Source of the DNA: Corynebacterium sp. BD556 | GTDB taxonomy: Bacteria > Actinomycetota > Actinomycetes > Mycobacteriales > Mycobacteriaceae | Length of the DNA stretch: 64,000 nt | NCBI RefSeq assembly: GCF_038452275.1 | Contig: NZ_CP141643.1 | Location: 1,860,001 to 1,924,000, forward strand | Reading direction: 5' to 3' | Shown here: positions 8,658-17,813 of the stretch, piece after piece | How the letters are laid out: every line of letters starts with the position of its first letter | Position numbering within the stretch: position 1 is the first letter of the stretch | The notes under the pieces: generated by a model | The model's input: the letters and a program-made list of their open reading frames with translations, nothing else | Databases searched by the model: none | Told to the model about the DNA's origin: nothing | Program-made: the position numbers and the translations under genes

Positions 8658-10266
8658 ATGGCTGAATTCAAAGGGATCATGGCGATGCGACTCGAAGGTA
8701 AAAGCTATGGCGACATTGCTTCTGCGTTGGGGTGCTCTAATCGCGATATCGCTCGCGTGATCACTGTCATCAACTCCTACGGGATCACGGCAGAATCCTT
8801 TACCAGGCTGTCTCCGGAGTTCTTTGATGAACATTTCCCTGACGGGCGCCGAGCGCGCAAAGCTTCGTATGTCCAGCCGGATTACAAAGCTCTAGCGGCC
8901 AAGCTTGCAAAGAACAAGCATCTGACCAGGTTCATTCTGTGGGAGAAATACTATTCTTCACCGGCGGAACCTGGGATGCTGAAGTACCAGTACACCCAGT
9001 TTTGTGATGGTTTTGCTGCCTATATCAAGACTCACGGGCTTTCTGAAGTCATCGAGCACGAGCCGGGTGAGGAACTGTATGTCGATTGGGCTGGTGACAA
9101 GTTCGCTATCACCGATCCTGCTACCGGTAGGACCGCGTTTCACGCGTCGATCTTCGTCGCGGTGTGTCCGTATTCAGGGCTGTTGTTTGCAAAGGCCACT
9201 CGAAACGAGAAAATGGCGAACTGGATTGACTGCCACGTCGCTACTTTGGATTACTTAGGGGCACGGACCTGCGATAATCGTTCCTGATAACGCATCAACG
9301 GCCACGTACCAACCGAAGAAGAACTCTTCGTACCGGGCGATCACCGACCGTTACGCTGACTTCGCGTCGTATTACGACATTTTGATCGTGCCGACTAGGC
9401 CAGCGAAGCCGCGGGACAAGGCTGCCGTTGAACGTGCCGTGAAAACCGTGTATTCCCTGGTCCTGGGCTACTTCGACAATCAATGCTTCTACAGTCTGGA
9501 AGAACTCAATGAAGCGATCAGTAGACGAGTCGATGACATCAACGAGGTCCGGGCCCGTACAGACGGGGTGACACGCAGGGACCTGTTCGACGCAGATGAA
9601 CGTCCCCTCATGCGTGCGCTTCCCGACGATCGGTTTACTGAAGTGTTGTGGCGTAGCCTGAAAGTCGATCGCTCTTGGCACGTCACGTGCGACTACCAGT
9701 ACTACTCTGTGCCGTTTACCCTCGTCGGCAAGATGGTACGAGCCCGTCTGACCCAATCAATAGTCAGTATTTTCTACAACGATGAACTTGTTGCCGAGCA
9801 TCCTCGATTGCACGGGTTTCGCTACCGGTACTCCTCAGACCCCGCTCATAGCCCCGATGGGTCCTCAACCTCGAAGGCCTACACCCGCGATGAACTCCTC
9901 TCGTGGGCTTCGTCCTATGGCACCGCAACTATGGAGGTCATTAAGAAGGTACTCGATCGATTCGACAAAGCCGTGCCTAAAGCAATGAAGCAAGCAAGCC
10001 TGATTCTCGTAACACTGGGCAAACGTCACAACGGAACCACCCTGGAACCGGCTTGCCAATACATCCTCGACAAACAGCTCGCCCCCGCGCGGTCAGTCAT
10101 CCAACGTGTGCAGTCCAACATCCACCAGAACCATCCTACCGCATCTCCCGGGGATACAGCCACAGCCCCAGGCCGTGGACCGATCGACCTGACCGGATTG
10201 GAATCGGAGGTCTTCATCCGCTCAGCAGAACATTTCACCGAAGGAAAGCACAAGCACCATGACTGA
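8658..10266 (+). pseudogene. istA: istA transposase of IS21 copy A, frameshifted
   Basis: The first part (to about 9287) contains an N-terminal helix-turn-helix (SYGDIASALGCSNRDIARV) and the first catalytic region, EELYVDWAGDKFAI. The reading then stops at 9287. One base out of frame it continues as PAIIVPDNASTATYQPKK (second catalytic Asp) and, in the frame that ends at 10266, with the third carboxylate region (KPRDKAAVERAVKTVY) and a Mu-transposase C-terminal domain. The shift lies near 9260-9270 and is also present in the second copy. Start chosen at 8658, 8 nt after AAGGAGG. Without frameshifting the enzyme should be inactive. Confidence 0.8.
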
Positions 10267-11020
10267 CCTGGATGAGACTACCTGGGCACAATTGCGTGCC
10301 CTCCGGCTTTCAACCTTTGCCGAAGTCTACTTCGACCTCGTCACCAGCGACGAATATGCCAAGGAACTCCCCGAGGACATCTTCCTCGCAGCAGCTGAGA
10401 TCCTGGCGCAACGACGAACCGAACGCAACATTGCCAAAGCCATCGCACAGGCAAAATTCCGCTACCCCCACGCCAGCCTCGCTGAAATCACCAACCCCGA
10501 AGAAAGAGGTATCGACACCAGACAGCTGACGCGGATTGCGAAAACAAACTGGCGGGAAAACCCCACAAACCTACACCTGCTCGCACCTGCCGGCACAGGC
10601 AAAACCTACATCGCTTGCGCGCTCGGAATCGCCGCATGCCAAGCCGGGTACTGCGTGATGTACTTCCGCCTTGATCAACTGGCTTCAAAGCTAGCGGCCT
10701 TCCCACCCACGGATAAGTCCTACGAAGAGGAAATGAGAAAGATCACGAACGTCGATGTCCTCATCATCGACGACTTTCTCACCCTAGAACTAGACTCCCG
10801 AGGACAAGACGACCTAACCAAGATCATATTCGACAGAGAAGGTCGGCTTCCGACCATCATCTCATCGCAATCAAGCGCAGGCTACTGGCTCAAAGCACTA
10901 CCCAACCGGGTAGGAGCCGACTGCCTAGTCAGCAGAATCAGCAGCGGTCGCCACCTCGAAATCGGAGACTTCGACATGCGCAAGCATCTCGCAACAATCC
11001 GCAACACCACAGAAACCTAA
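10259..11020 (+). CDS. istB: IstB ATPase helper protein of IS21 copy A
   Basis: A 253 aa AAA+ protein: NLHLLAPAGTGKTYIACALG (Walker A) near residue 105, VDVLIIDDFLTLELD (Walker B) near 165 and a sensor region with IISSQ. It is the target-capture ATPase that helps IstA in IS21 transposition. It overlaps the end of istA by 8 nt. The protein looks intact and could act in trans if a functional IstA exists elsewhere. Confidence 0.9.
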   Translation: MTDLDETTWAQLRALRLSTFAEVYFDLVTSDEYAKELPEDIFLAAAEILAQRRTERNIAKAIAQAKFRYPHASLAEITNPEERGIDTRQLTRIAKTNWRENPTNLHLLAPAGTGKTYIACALGIAACQAGYCVMYFRLDQLASKLAAFPPTDKSYEEEMRKITNVDVLIIDDFLTLELDSRGQDDLTKIIFDREGRLPTIISSQSSAGYWLKALPNRVGADCLVSRISSGRHLEIGDFDMRKHLATIRNTTET

Positions 11021-11122
11021 CCCCAACAACCAGCCCGTCCAAGCAAGGACGGGCTCCCCCTACCAACAAGCCGGAATACCACCCCGACCACCTTCGTGGA
11101 ACACCCCTACCAAAAACCCGCA

Positions 11123-11999
11123 CTTGGCGTGCTGATCGCTTCGTCGTCGGTGATCGAGTCGTTGAGATTGTCGCGCAGGCCGTCGACGAAGAGGTCGAAC
11201 TCCTTTTTCAAGGTGGCGCCGACGCCGTCGAGAAGCGCTCTGATGCGGATGATGTGCGCCTCGCGATCGCCGCGACGTCATCCGCCCTATCCTCCCAGTA
11301 GGTGCGGGTGCCTACCTTATCTACCAGCTTGGTGTAGATCGCTTCCTGCCACTGCTCCAGAGGAAACACCGTGACCGGCTGCGCCAGTAGGGGTCAGTTG
11401 ACTGCTGGGCGTCGAGATCGTTGAGTACTTCCTTTTGGCCGACTCAACGCGATCAATGACCTGCTTTGCCAGCGCCGCCTCGGCATCCTTCAACCACTGG
11501 TCCGTGGTCGAGATAATGTAGCGGTGCGAAAAATGCTGCGTGCCCTTCTCCGTGTCGAAGGAATATCCCGATGCCTCGAAAAGGAATCGATGTGAGCCTT
11601 CTGGATGGTGGTGGTCGGCATGTAAAACTTCGCCTGGACAGCAACCCAGCTATCGTCGTCAACGCGGAGCGCGACGATGTCGATGCCCCGATCAGGAATA
11701 CCCGCATTGTAGCGCCAATCCGCCCAGCGGTAGACCTCGTCGAACTGCTCCGCCAGGGTCGGGGCGGTGCTTAAGAAAATCACCATCAACTTCTCAAAAT
11801 CGATACCGTACTTGCCTTGCTGCTGTTTTTCGCGGAGCTGATCGAGCATTTCCTCAAACGATGACTTCAAGGAGATTTTGTACTGCACTCCGTAGCTTCG
11901 GCGTTTCACATTCTCCCTGACGGTCCAAGCACCGCCACGAACACGACCCTCGAAAACGAACAGCCAAATAGCACCCCGCGGCTCGGTCAAAGATTCCAC
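11123..11999 (-). pseudogene. Remnant of a type ISP restriction enzyme / COG4889 helicase
   Basis: The GTG start at 11999 leads into an Mrr-like nuclease domain: EQFDEVYRWADWRYNAG, DRGIDIVALRVDDDSW and VAVQAKFY, which is the D...ExK pattern with Q for E, then QKAHIDSF. After this the frame shifts (FEASGYSFDTEKGTQHF, then LKDAEAALAKQVIDRVE). A further stretch near 11150-11340 reads YTKLVDKVGTRTYWED and LKKEFDLFVDGLRDNLN, a block that in full-length type ISP enzymes lies after the helicase. The helicase itself is deleted. The remainder is cut by the IS21 right end. The start overlaps the stop of the Abi-like gene by 13 nt, so both were probably one defence operon. Confidence 0.7.
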
Positions 12000-12371
12000 A
12001 AGTCAGATATGTGCTGCAGTCGGTGGCTGCTGGCGTAGCGCTGCTTCCGCACATAGGCTGAGTTCTTGCCAGCCCGCGAATTTTTCAGCGCTGCTTCAAG
12101 GGTGATGTGTGATTTTTCTTCCGGCCTCGTGAGAAGGAAAACCTGGTATTTTCCCTCGGTCCAACCCAGCGAACGAGATTCTTCGATTATTTCTCCGAGT
12201 TTCTTCTCGTCTCTGTCGGCGCTCTGCTTGAGCTTCTGGGCCTCGGCCTCAGTCCAAACGACGTTTTCCAGTCGTTTCTTGATGCGAGGGACTGGACTGG
12301 GCTGCGTTTTTCGGGCCACTTGACTTGAGTGTCTTTCAGGATTGCCCCGCTGTGGGGTAGGAAGATGGTCA

Positions 12372-12656
12372 ATGATGAAGAAGTTTAAGAAACACACCCC
12401 GGAACAGATTGTGGTCAAGCTCGAGAAAGCTACCAAGCTCAAGGCGGAAGGTAAGACCAACGCCGATGTGGCTCGTCAGCTACAGATCAGTGAGGCAACT
12501 CTTGCTCGGTGGTCGAAGACGTACGGGCAGATGGACCGAACTCAAGCCAGGGAGCTTAAAGCGCTGCGTGATGAAAACGCCAAGCTCAAGAAGTTGTTGG
12601 GCGAAGCCGAGTTGGAGAAGGCTGCGCTCAAGGAGTTGGCTGAGGGAAACTTCTAA
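12372..12656 (+). CDS. IS3 OrfA, helix-turn-helix protein (type b, copy 1)
   Basis: About 94 aa starting MMKKFKKHTPEQIVVKLEKA. It has a helix-turn-helix (NADVARQLQISEATLARW) and a leucine-zipper-like coil ENAKLKKLLGEAELEKAAL. It binds the IS ends and, by a -1 frameshift near the A-rich GGGAAACTTCTAAA at its end, is expected to be fused to OrfB to make the active transposase. A longer frame starts at 12342, but those residues come from the IS terminal region. Confidence 0.85.
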   Translation: MMKKFKKHTPEQIVVKLEKATKLKAEGKTNADVARQLQISEATLARWSKTYGQMDRTQARELKALRDENAKLKKLLGEAELEKAALKELAEGNF

Positions 12657-12700
12657 ACCCCACGAGGCGCTATGACGCTGTCGGTCACCTCATCGAGGCG

Positions 12701-13510
12701 ATGGGTCTATCCCAGCGTCGGGCGTGCCTGATTGTGGGGGTTTCTCGAAGCTCATTTCAACGGTCCCAGCAGTTAGCTAAGAATCCGGCGACGACTGATA
12801 AATATGCCGACCTGCGGCTCTGGCTTAACGCCTGGTCGGCTAGCTTTCCCCGGTGGGGCTATCGGAGGGCCTGGGTTAAAGCCCGTGACGAAGGCTTTGA
12901 CGTCGGCCGTGATGCTGTTCGCCGCTTATGGCGCCAAGAAGGACTAAGGGTAATGCCACGAAAGAAGGCAAAACCGAAGAATCTCAACGATCCGACCCCG
13001 CGAGTCGAGCCAGCGACATGCCCGGATGATGTGTGGGCTCTGGATTTCCAGTTTGACTCCGACTACTACGGACACGCCTTCAAGGTCTGCAACGTTATTG
13101 ATGAGTTCACCCGTGAACATATTGGGTTTATCGTTGACTGCCGCATCGATGCCTCAACGGTCACTGAATTGCTCGATGTCATCACCCTGACCCGTGGTAG
13201 GCGGCCTCGGGTGCTGCGGATGGATAACGGGCCTGAATTCATCAGTGCCGCGTTGGAAAAGTGGGCGAAGGAAGAAGACACGATTCGGTCGTTCATTCCG
13301 CCTGGACAGCCGTGGCATAACGGGTTTGTGGAATCCCTTCACAATCGGATGCGCGATGAACTTTTCGAACAGGAATGCTTCCTCGACGTTGCCCACGCGC
13401 GTCACTGTGTGGGCCTATGGTCGGACCGGTACAATACGTACCATCCTCACTCGGCGCTAGGATTCATCGCCCCAGAGGAATACAAGAAACAATGGTTACA
13501 AGCCGCTTAA
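12701..13510 (+). CDS. IS3 OrfB transposase (type b, copy 1)
   Basis: A 269 aa rve-type DDE integrase. It has DDVWALDFQFDSDYYGHAF (first Asp), RVLRMDNGPEFISAAL (second Asp) and WHNGFVESLHNRMRDE (Glu), followed by YNTYHPHSALGF. The same frame reads upstream without a stop through NPTRRYDAVGHLIEAM to the end of orfA, fitting production as an OrfAB fusion by -1 frameshifting. No defect is visible. Confidence 0.9.
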   Translation: MGLSQRRACLIVGVSRSSFQRSQQLAKNPATTDKYADLRLWLNAWSASFPRWGYRRAWVKARDEGFDVGRDAVRRLWRQEGLRVMPRKKAKPKNLNDPTPRVEPATCPDDVWALDFQFDSDYYGHAFKVCNVIDEFTREHIGFIVDCRIDASTVTELLDVITLTRGRRPRVLRMDNGPEFISAALEKWAKEEDTIRSFIPPGQPWHNGFVESLHNRMRDELFEQECFLDVAHARHCVGLWSDRYNTYHPHSALGFIAPEEYKKQWLQAA

Positions 13511-14341
13511 GTCACCTGGCCCTAAAAACCAGACCACTCCAGGACTTCCGGTTGAATCGCCCGGTCAGCGTAGAAGGCAACGTACTGAACATCCTGGAAA
13601 TAGCGGCCTGCCTGACACACATAGGCAGGGATCGACTGGTAAAGCGGCCATGCTTTCTGGGCTGGAACGATGACCGTGTCCATTGTCGTACACGGTCGGC
13701 GCGTCGCTACTGCTTGGGTTCGGTCCACAGATCGCATCCACTTTGCGGCGTCGGGGCTAATATACTCAGCTAGCCGGAAGACCGCGTCCATCTCGAACTT
13801 GATGGCAACATTAAGAAGCGAATCATGGTGGGCTACTCGGTTGCGGAATTTCCTAATCTGTTCGACGATCCCGGCGACATCCGCGCGGCGTCCAGGACTA
13901 TGTGGAAAGGCTTTGTGGAGACATTGCCTCCACAACTCCTCGTATTTTGAACCGAGCCACCCGGACCAGAATCCAAACGAGAGATTTGCGACGATTTGAT
14001 CTCGTGTCTCTTGGTTCCGAGCACGAAGTCTCTCTCGTACCTTCTCGATCGCCGCACCTTGAGTGGTGCTGCAGGGCGGCAGAAGGACCCAAGGGATCCC
14101 GGATTGGGTTTCATTGATATAACTCGACATGTGAGTGTCGATGGCTTGCCGCAACAACACCTCCAGGTGGGAGATTTGCTCCAGCACCGCCCCTGCCATT
14201 TCCGCATTCCACTGGTAGAGATCTAACGCCCTATCCACATCACCATCGGCCGCGTCCAGAAATGGCCTCATCCTAGGCTGCGGGAAATCATTCATCACCT
14301 TGTGAGCGAGCGATTCAGCTTTACAAACCACGCCTTCAAGG

Positions 14342-15518
14342 TTAGATTATTTGTGAACGCCCCGTGCTCGCCTCTGCGAAAGTACTGCGACCGGGGCTTT
14401 TATGGTCTACACGACAAAATGGGGTTAAGGGTCGGCGTGTCGTGGGGGTTAGATGTGGCCTTTTTGGATGCCGATTGAGTGGGTCGGTGGTGTCGACAGC
14501 GTTGTCGGAGAGGGCTGGTCGTCCGGTTTCGCAGTCGGTGTGGTTCTCGTTGTGGGTCAGGGTTGAAACTTTGGCGAGTTGGTCCTGGCCCCAGTTGGAC
14601 TGTCTGACAATTCGAACTGGATCGTCAGGCAGTTCTGTTTTTAGGTAGAGCAACCAATCCAGCATCCAGCGCTGGTGTTCGTTGGTTCACTCTCGGTGGG
14701 CGTAGGCGAGCTCTTTCATGCGAGCGTTGATTCCACCTTCGAGGCTGTTCGTGGTGGATTTCACGCGGCCGGGGTCGATGCTTAGTGCGTGGGTCGGTGG
14801 TCCAGGTTTTCTCGTTCATGAAGGTTTTGTAGACGGTGCAGAATCCGTGCAGGTGCACGGCCCAGGCGACGGCGTCGCGGGTGTGGATCTTCGTGAGGTT
14901 TAACGCGAGTAGGCAGATTGCTCGTCCGGCGTCCGTGCGGGGACGTGAGGTGGAGTAGCGGCGTACGACGCGTTGAGCGTGGACGAAGCAGCGTTGGACT
15001 GTGGTGGTGGGCCAGCAGTTCTTGATTGCGCTGGCGGCTCCTTGGCCGCCGTCGATGACGCCGATCAGCGGGGCGGTGATGCGGTCGCATTAGTCGGTGT
15101 AGGCGGCTGTGGTTTCGTGTTTGCACCAATGCCAGGCGATGACGTTGTCGATGGTGGCTGCAGCGAGCAGGCAGCCGCCAGCGGTGTAGGTGCCGTCGAT
15201 AAACACCTGGTCGTAGACACGGCCGGCGTGAGCGAGTGTGGGGTCGGGAACGACGATCAACCAAAACGGTTGGAATCGGCGCTGCAGGATCCGAGAACTG
15301 ACGCCGACTCGGCTGACCACCGGCGCTCAAGCTAGCGCCGATGGTCAGGTGGTCGATGAACGCGGTGAATGCTGCTGTGTTGGCGATGTCGGAGCACCGC
15401 TTTGTTGAGAAGGCCCCGCATCCTGGGCACCGCCACCGGGTGCGTTTCGCAGAGGTGGTGCCATTTTTTTGATCATCGTTTTGCCGCAGATGTTGCAGTG
15501 TGGGCGTTTTTTGAGCAT
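14342..15518 (-). pseudogene. IS1249-like transposase, frameshifted relic
   Basis: From the ATG at 15518 the sequence reads MLKKRPHCNICGKTMIK, a zinc-ribbon start, followed in another frame by TRWRCPGCGAFSTKRCSDI. Later pieces are QVFIDGTYTAGGCLL (first catalytic Asp) with NVIAWHWCKHETTAAYT, then VHLHGFCTVYKTFMNEKTW, and finally MLDWLLYLKTELPDDPVRI. These fit the short IS256/IS1249-type transposases common in corynebacteria, but they are spread over three frames with several stops. The 3' limit is approximate. It is antisense to nothing recognisable and closes the accessory island. Confidence 0.65.
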
Positions 15519-15616
15519 TGGTCAATGCCAGCACCTACCTTTAGCACACAGGCGTGAAGAAGCGCGGGTTTGAAGACTCTCGCTGATCAATGTTCAAAGA
15601 ACTTCGCGCTCTCATA

Positions 15617-15674
15617 GAACTGCTCCCCATCAGTAGATATCTGATTTCTCAGTCCAATTAATGGGGAGCAGTTC
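15617..15674. repeat. Perfect 14-bp inverted repeat, possible IS scar or terminator
   Basis: GAACTGCTCCCCAT at 15617-15630 is repeated inverted as ATGGGGAGCAGTTC at 15661-15674, with 30 bases between. There is no T-run, so it is a weak terminator candidate. The arms look like facing IS ends with the interior lost. Confidence 0.5.
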
Positions 15675-16077
15675 ATTAGGTGAGGGGCCTTTTCTCGGCA
15701 ATGCTTCCCAAGAAGCATAAAGCCCCAGCCGTTTGTGCGTGATCTTCAGGCGTATGAGGCCGGGCTGGGGTGTATCACAACTGCTCTAGTTCGTTGCGCA
15801 GACTACATTGCGGCTTCGCCACGTTCCGCACCTCCGGATGTTTAGGCAGTGAAGCTTTGTCTGCTGTGGAGTTGACCGTTATGCAGTCTCGACGTTGTGC
15901 GACTCAACCCCTTCGACTCAGGCTCAGGCACCTTGCGTTCGGACGTGCCGTCGGCCGTTTAGTACGCAGCTTAAATCCAAGCTCCACCCATTTTTTTGGC
16001 CCAGAATTTCTCCACCTCAAGCGAAAGCTAAGCACCCCCGCAGCGACAACATCCGAAGAAAATGCGCGATTTTCTTG

Positions 16078-16103
16078 CCTTATGTTTCACGTGAAACATA
16101 AGG
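16078..16103. other. parS: parS site 1 (ParB-binding palindrome)
   Basis: The core TGTTTCACGTGAAACA (16083-16098) is the exact 16-bp bacterial parS consensus. The symmetry extends to a perfect 26-bp palindrome beginning CCTTATG. It lies in the intergenic region about 65 bp upstream of the lipoprotein start. Confidence 0.93.
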
Positions 16104-16167
16104 GGTGCTTCAAGGCCTGATTCGGGCCGTCCGTTGTTGTCAGCTCGCACACCTCGAAGGACTTCCC

Positions 16168-16668
16168 ATGACATTTTTCCGCACGTCCATCGCTGTTGTT
16201 GGGGCTTTGTCGGTTTCCGTGCTCTCAGCTTGTGGCTCGAGTCAGGAAGATTCTAGTCCGGAAACGCAGACCGTTACTGAAACTTCCCAGAGTTCTTCCA
16301 CGCCGGAGCAGGGTGCTCGCATTGCGCCCGATGCGCAAGCTGTACCTATCACGGCTGGCACTGCCGGTGTTGGTGAGACAGTCGCCGTCAACGGTGGGAC
16401 CGCAGAGGTCTGTGTCTACGGCGATGGTTTCGGGCTGAACACGATCGCGGCGGGGCCGAACACCTCGTGCGAGTTCGCGGAAGCCGCGCTTGATGCGTTG
16501 ACGGAGGGTCTCAACGCAACTTCGGATAATGTGCGTAACTTGCTGCCTTCGGCGGTTCGTGTCCACAGCCCGGTTACCGGCGAGGATTATGATCTTGAGT
16601 GTGTGGTGGATCGGGAGCAGATCGTCTCTTGCTGGGGCGCCAACGACGCCTCGGTGTTCATGTACTGA
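16168..16668 (+). CDS. Secreted lipoprotein of unknown function, 166 aa
   Basis: The ATG at 16168 follows GAAGGACTTCCC, a plausible ribosome-binding site. The signal peptide ends in a lipobox, SVLSAC, with the lipidated cysteine at residue 21. A Ser/Thr/Glu-rich linker leads to a small domain with four cysteines (EVCVYG, TSCEFA, LECVV, VSCWGA) that could form two disulfides, ending in ASVFMY. Such small disulfide-bonded lipoproteins are common in corynebacteria and mostly uncharacterised. It probably sits on the outer face of the cytoplasmic membrane. Two hairpins downstream probably end its transcript. Confidence 0.8.
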   Translation: MTFFRTSIAVVGALSVSVLSACGSSQEDSSPETQTVTETSQSSSTPEQGARIAPDAQAVPITAGTAGVGETVAVNGGTAEVCVYGDGFGLNTIAAGPNTSCEFAEAALDALTEGLNATSDNVRNLLPSAVRVHSPVTGEDYDLECVVDREQIVSCWGANDASVFMY

Positions 16669-16750
16669 TTTGGGGTGCTGGCTAGGCGGGCACCTGTAAC
16701 CCGAGGCAGCGCCGGCACGGCACACATGTATCTGCGCCGCAGTGCTTTTT

Positions 16751-16816
16751 CTTAGCGCGTGCGGGTGCTGCGCTAAGAAATGTAGCCCTGCGTCAGGCTT
16801 GGATCGCAGGGCTACA
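16751..16816. terminator. Double hairpin between convergent genes
   Basis: Two stem-loops follow each other: CTTAGCGC/GCGCTAAG (16751-16777) and TGTAGCCCTGCG/CGCAGGGCTACA (16781-16816, 12-bp stem). They lie between the rightward lipoprotein gene and the leftward CAP gene and probably serve both. Confidence 0.7.
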
Positions 16817-16830
16817 CATGTGGCGGGTGT

Positions 16831-17751
16831 TTACCTCAGCAGGATGGAGCTGAGGTTGATACCCAGTTGTCCCACCGCAGCGAGCAGCGAAAGCAGAATC
16901 GGGATCGCGGCGATGAGAATTATGATCGCCGGGTTGAGTACTGCACCTGAGCTCAGTGGGGCTTGAGTGTCTTGGGCAGGCGGGGTGCCGGTTTTGACTC
17001 CGGTCGGGGTGTCGCTTTCGGTGGCTGCGCGGTGCAGATACCGCGACACTTTTTCGCCGTTGGCGCTACCTGGGGTGACGAGGGTGTTGCCGGTGACAGC
17101 CGCGAAGCCGGAGCGGGAGCGGTTTTCTACGGCGCCGAAACCCCACACGGTGTGGCGCGGGTGGATCATGTGAATTAGGTCAGTGTTGTAGGCGGTCGCA
17201 CGTCCTTGGTTGGCAATGAGGTTAGGCAGTTGCCGTTTGCCCCAGTTCTGCACAACTGTTGAGTCTAGGTTGCGTGTGCCCACCGCAAGCGACTCCATGA
17301 GGAGGCTGCGGCCGTTGCGCGTGGCGGTGGTGCTTTGGCTGCCGTCGGGACGCTTGTGCGCCATGTACGCGGTGACCTCGGAGGCGCGCTGAATGGCGAT
17401 CCAGTTCAGGTCCTGGTCGACGCTGATGTTGAGGTATTGCTCCTTGGTGGTGATGCCTTCTTTGCGGGCGGCGTCGCGAAGCGTGCCTTCGTAATTGTCC
17501 TCTTTAAAGCCGCGGAACTGCGGGTTTTCGTCCCACATGTAGCTGCGCAGTTCTTTGAGGGCACGGGCGCCCTCGGTCGTCCCGGCCGAGGGGTTGAAGC
17601 TAAAGGCACCGGCGACGAAGCGGTCCTCACCGACGTTAAGTTCCACTCCCGTGGTCGGATCCGGGGCGGCACCGGCAACGTTGCTGAAACTGGTCAGGAT
17701 CACAGCGGAAGCAGTGAGAGGCGCGAGAATGTAACGAGACAGGGTATTCAA
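16831..17751 (-). CDS. Secreted CAP-domain (SCP/PR-1-like) protein with C-terminal anchor
   Basis: A 306 aa protein. Residues 1-28 form a Sec signal peptide ending VAGAAP. Residues 85-215 form a CAP-like domain with RASEVTAYMAHKRPDGS, a Ser/Thr-rich GRSLLMESLAVG, then VVQNWGKRQLPN and DLIHMIHPRHTVWGFG, the helix-strand order of the SCP family with its conserved late His. A Thr/Pro-rich linker and a C-terminal hydrophobic helix (AVLNPAIIILIAAIPILLSL) tether it to the membrane. An AAGGAGG site precedes the ATG. CAP proteins in actinobacteria are cell-surface proteins of mostly unknown ligand. Confidence 0.8.
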   Translation of the reverse strand: MNTLSRYILAPLTASAVILTSFSNVAGAAPDPTTGVELNVGEDRFVAGAFSFNPSAGTTEGARALKELRSYMWDENPQFRGFKEDNYEGTLRDAARKEGITTKEQYLNISVDQDLNWIAIQRASEVTAYMAHKRPDGSQSTTATRNGRSLLMESLAVGTRNLDSTVVQNWGKRQLPNLIANQGRATAYNTDLIHMIHPRHTVWGFGAVENRSRSGFAAVTGNTLVTPGSANGEKVSRYLHRAATESDTPTGVKTGTPPAQDTQAPLSSGAVLNPAIIILIAAIPILLSLLAAVGQLGINLSSILLR

Positions 17752-17813
17752 CGAATCCTCCTTAGGAAAACAATAAACACTACATCCCTTATCCTAGCTT
17801 TTTCCCAGGGTTT

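Larger units (their letters stand above)
8514..11122 (+). mobile_element. IS21-family insertion sequence, copy A
   Basis: A 2.6 kb element encodes IstA (frameshifted) and IstB. The left boundary is set by comparison with the second copy at 38301, where identity starts at TGTCGTTTTCGGG. The right boundary is estimated at ...AAAAACCCGCA from the inverted similarity to the left end (TTTGGTCGGGGTAG against TTTGGTAGGGGTGT). No clear target duplication is seen, and the DNA on the two sides belongs to different genes, so a deletion probably accompanied or followed insertion. Confidence 0.8.
12293..13541 (+). mobile_element. IS3-family element, type b, copy 1
   Basis: A 1249-bp element with imperfect terminal repeats (TGGACTGGGCTGCGTTTTTC on the left, TGGAGTGGTCTGGTTTTTAG on the right, read inward) and a 4-bp target duplication GGAC at 12289-12292 and 13542-13545. 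It carries orfA and orfB. A second copy of the same length is at 49075-50323. The insertion splits the Abi-like gene and lies antisense to it. Confidence 0.9.
11987..14331 (-). pseudogene. Abi-family (abortive infection-type) gene split by an IS3 element
   Basis: The 5' part (13542-14331) encodes an Abi-family domain: MRPFLDAADGDVDRALDLYQ, QISHLEVLLRQAIDTHM, then a Trp-rich helix (GFWSGWLGSKYEELWRQ) and the hallmark KFRNRVAHHDSL, an RNxxAH-type motif seen in HEPN-like Abi proteins. The 3' part (11987-12288) encodes a basic C-terminal extension ending ISDLWNL. Removing the 1249-bp IS and one copy of its 4-bp repeat GGAC joins them in frame as 364 codons. The gene was therefore intact until the insertion. 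The exact start (GTG 14331 or ATG 14295) is uncertain. Probable role: phage defence by cell shutdown, now inactive. Confidence 0.75.
15519..16167. other. Intergenic region with hairpins and a parS site
   Basis: No gene is supported in this 0.65 kb. It contains the inverted repeat at 15617-15674, a second possible stem (CCCCAGCC and GGCTGGGG, about 15723-15772) and the parS palindrome near 16090. It marks the junction between the IS-rich island and the core chromosome. Confidence 0.6.

Noticed and set aside
15723..15772. Stem CCCCAGCC...GGCTGGGG as a tRNA or small RNA
   Set aside because: No cloverleaf or T-loop GTTCRA sequence can be drawn; at most a hairpin with a large loop.
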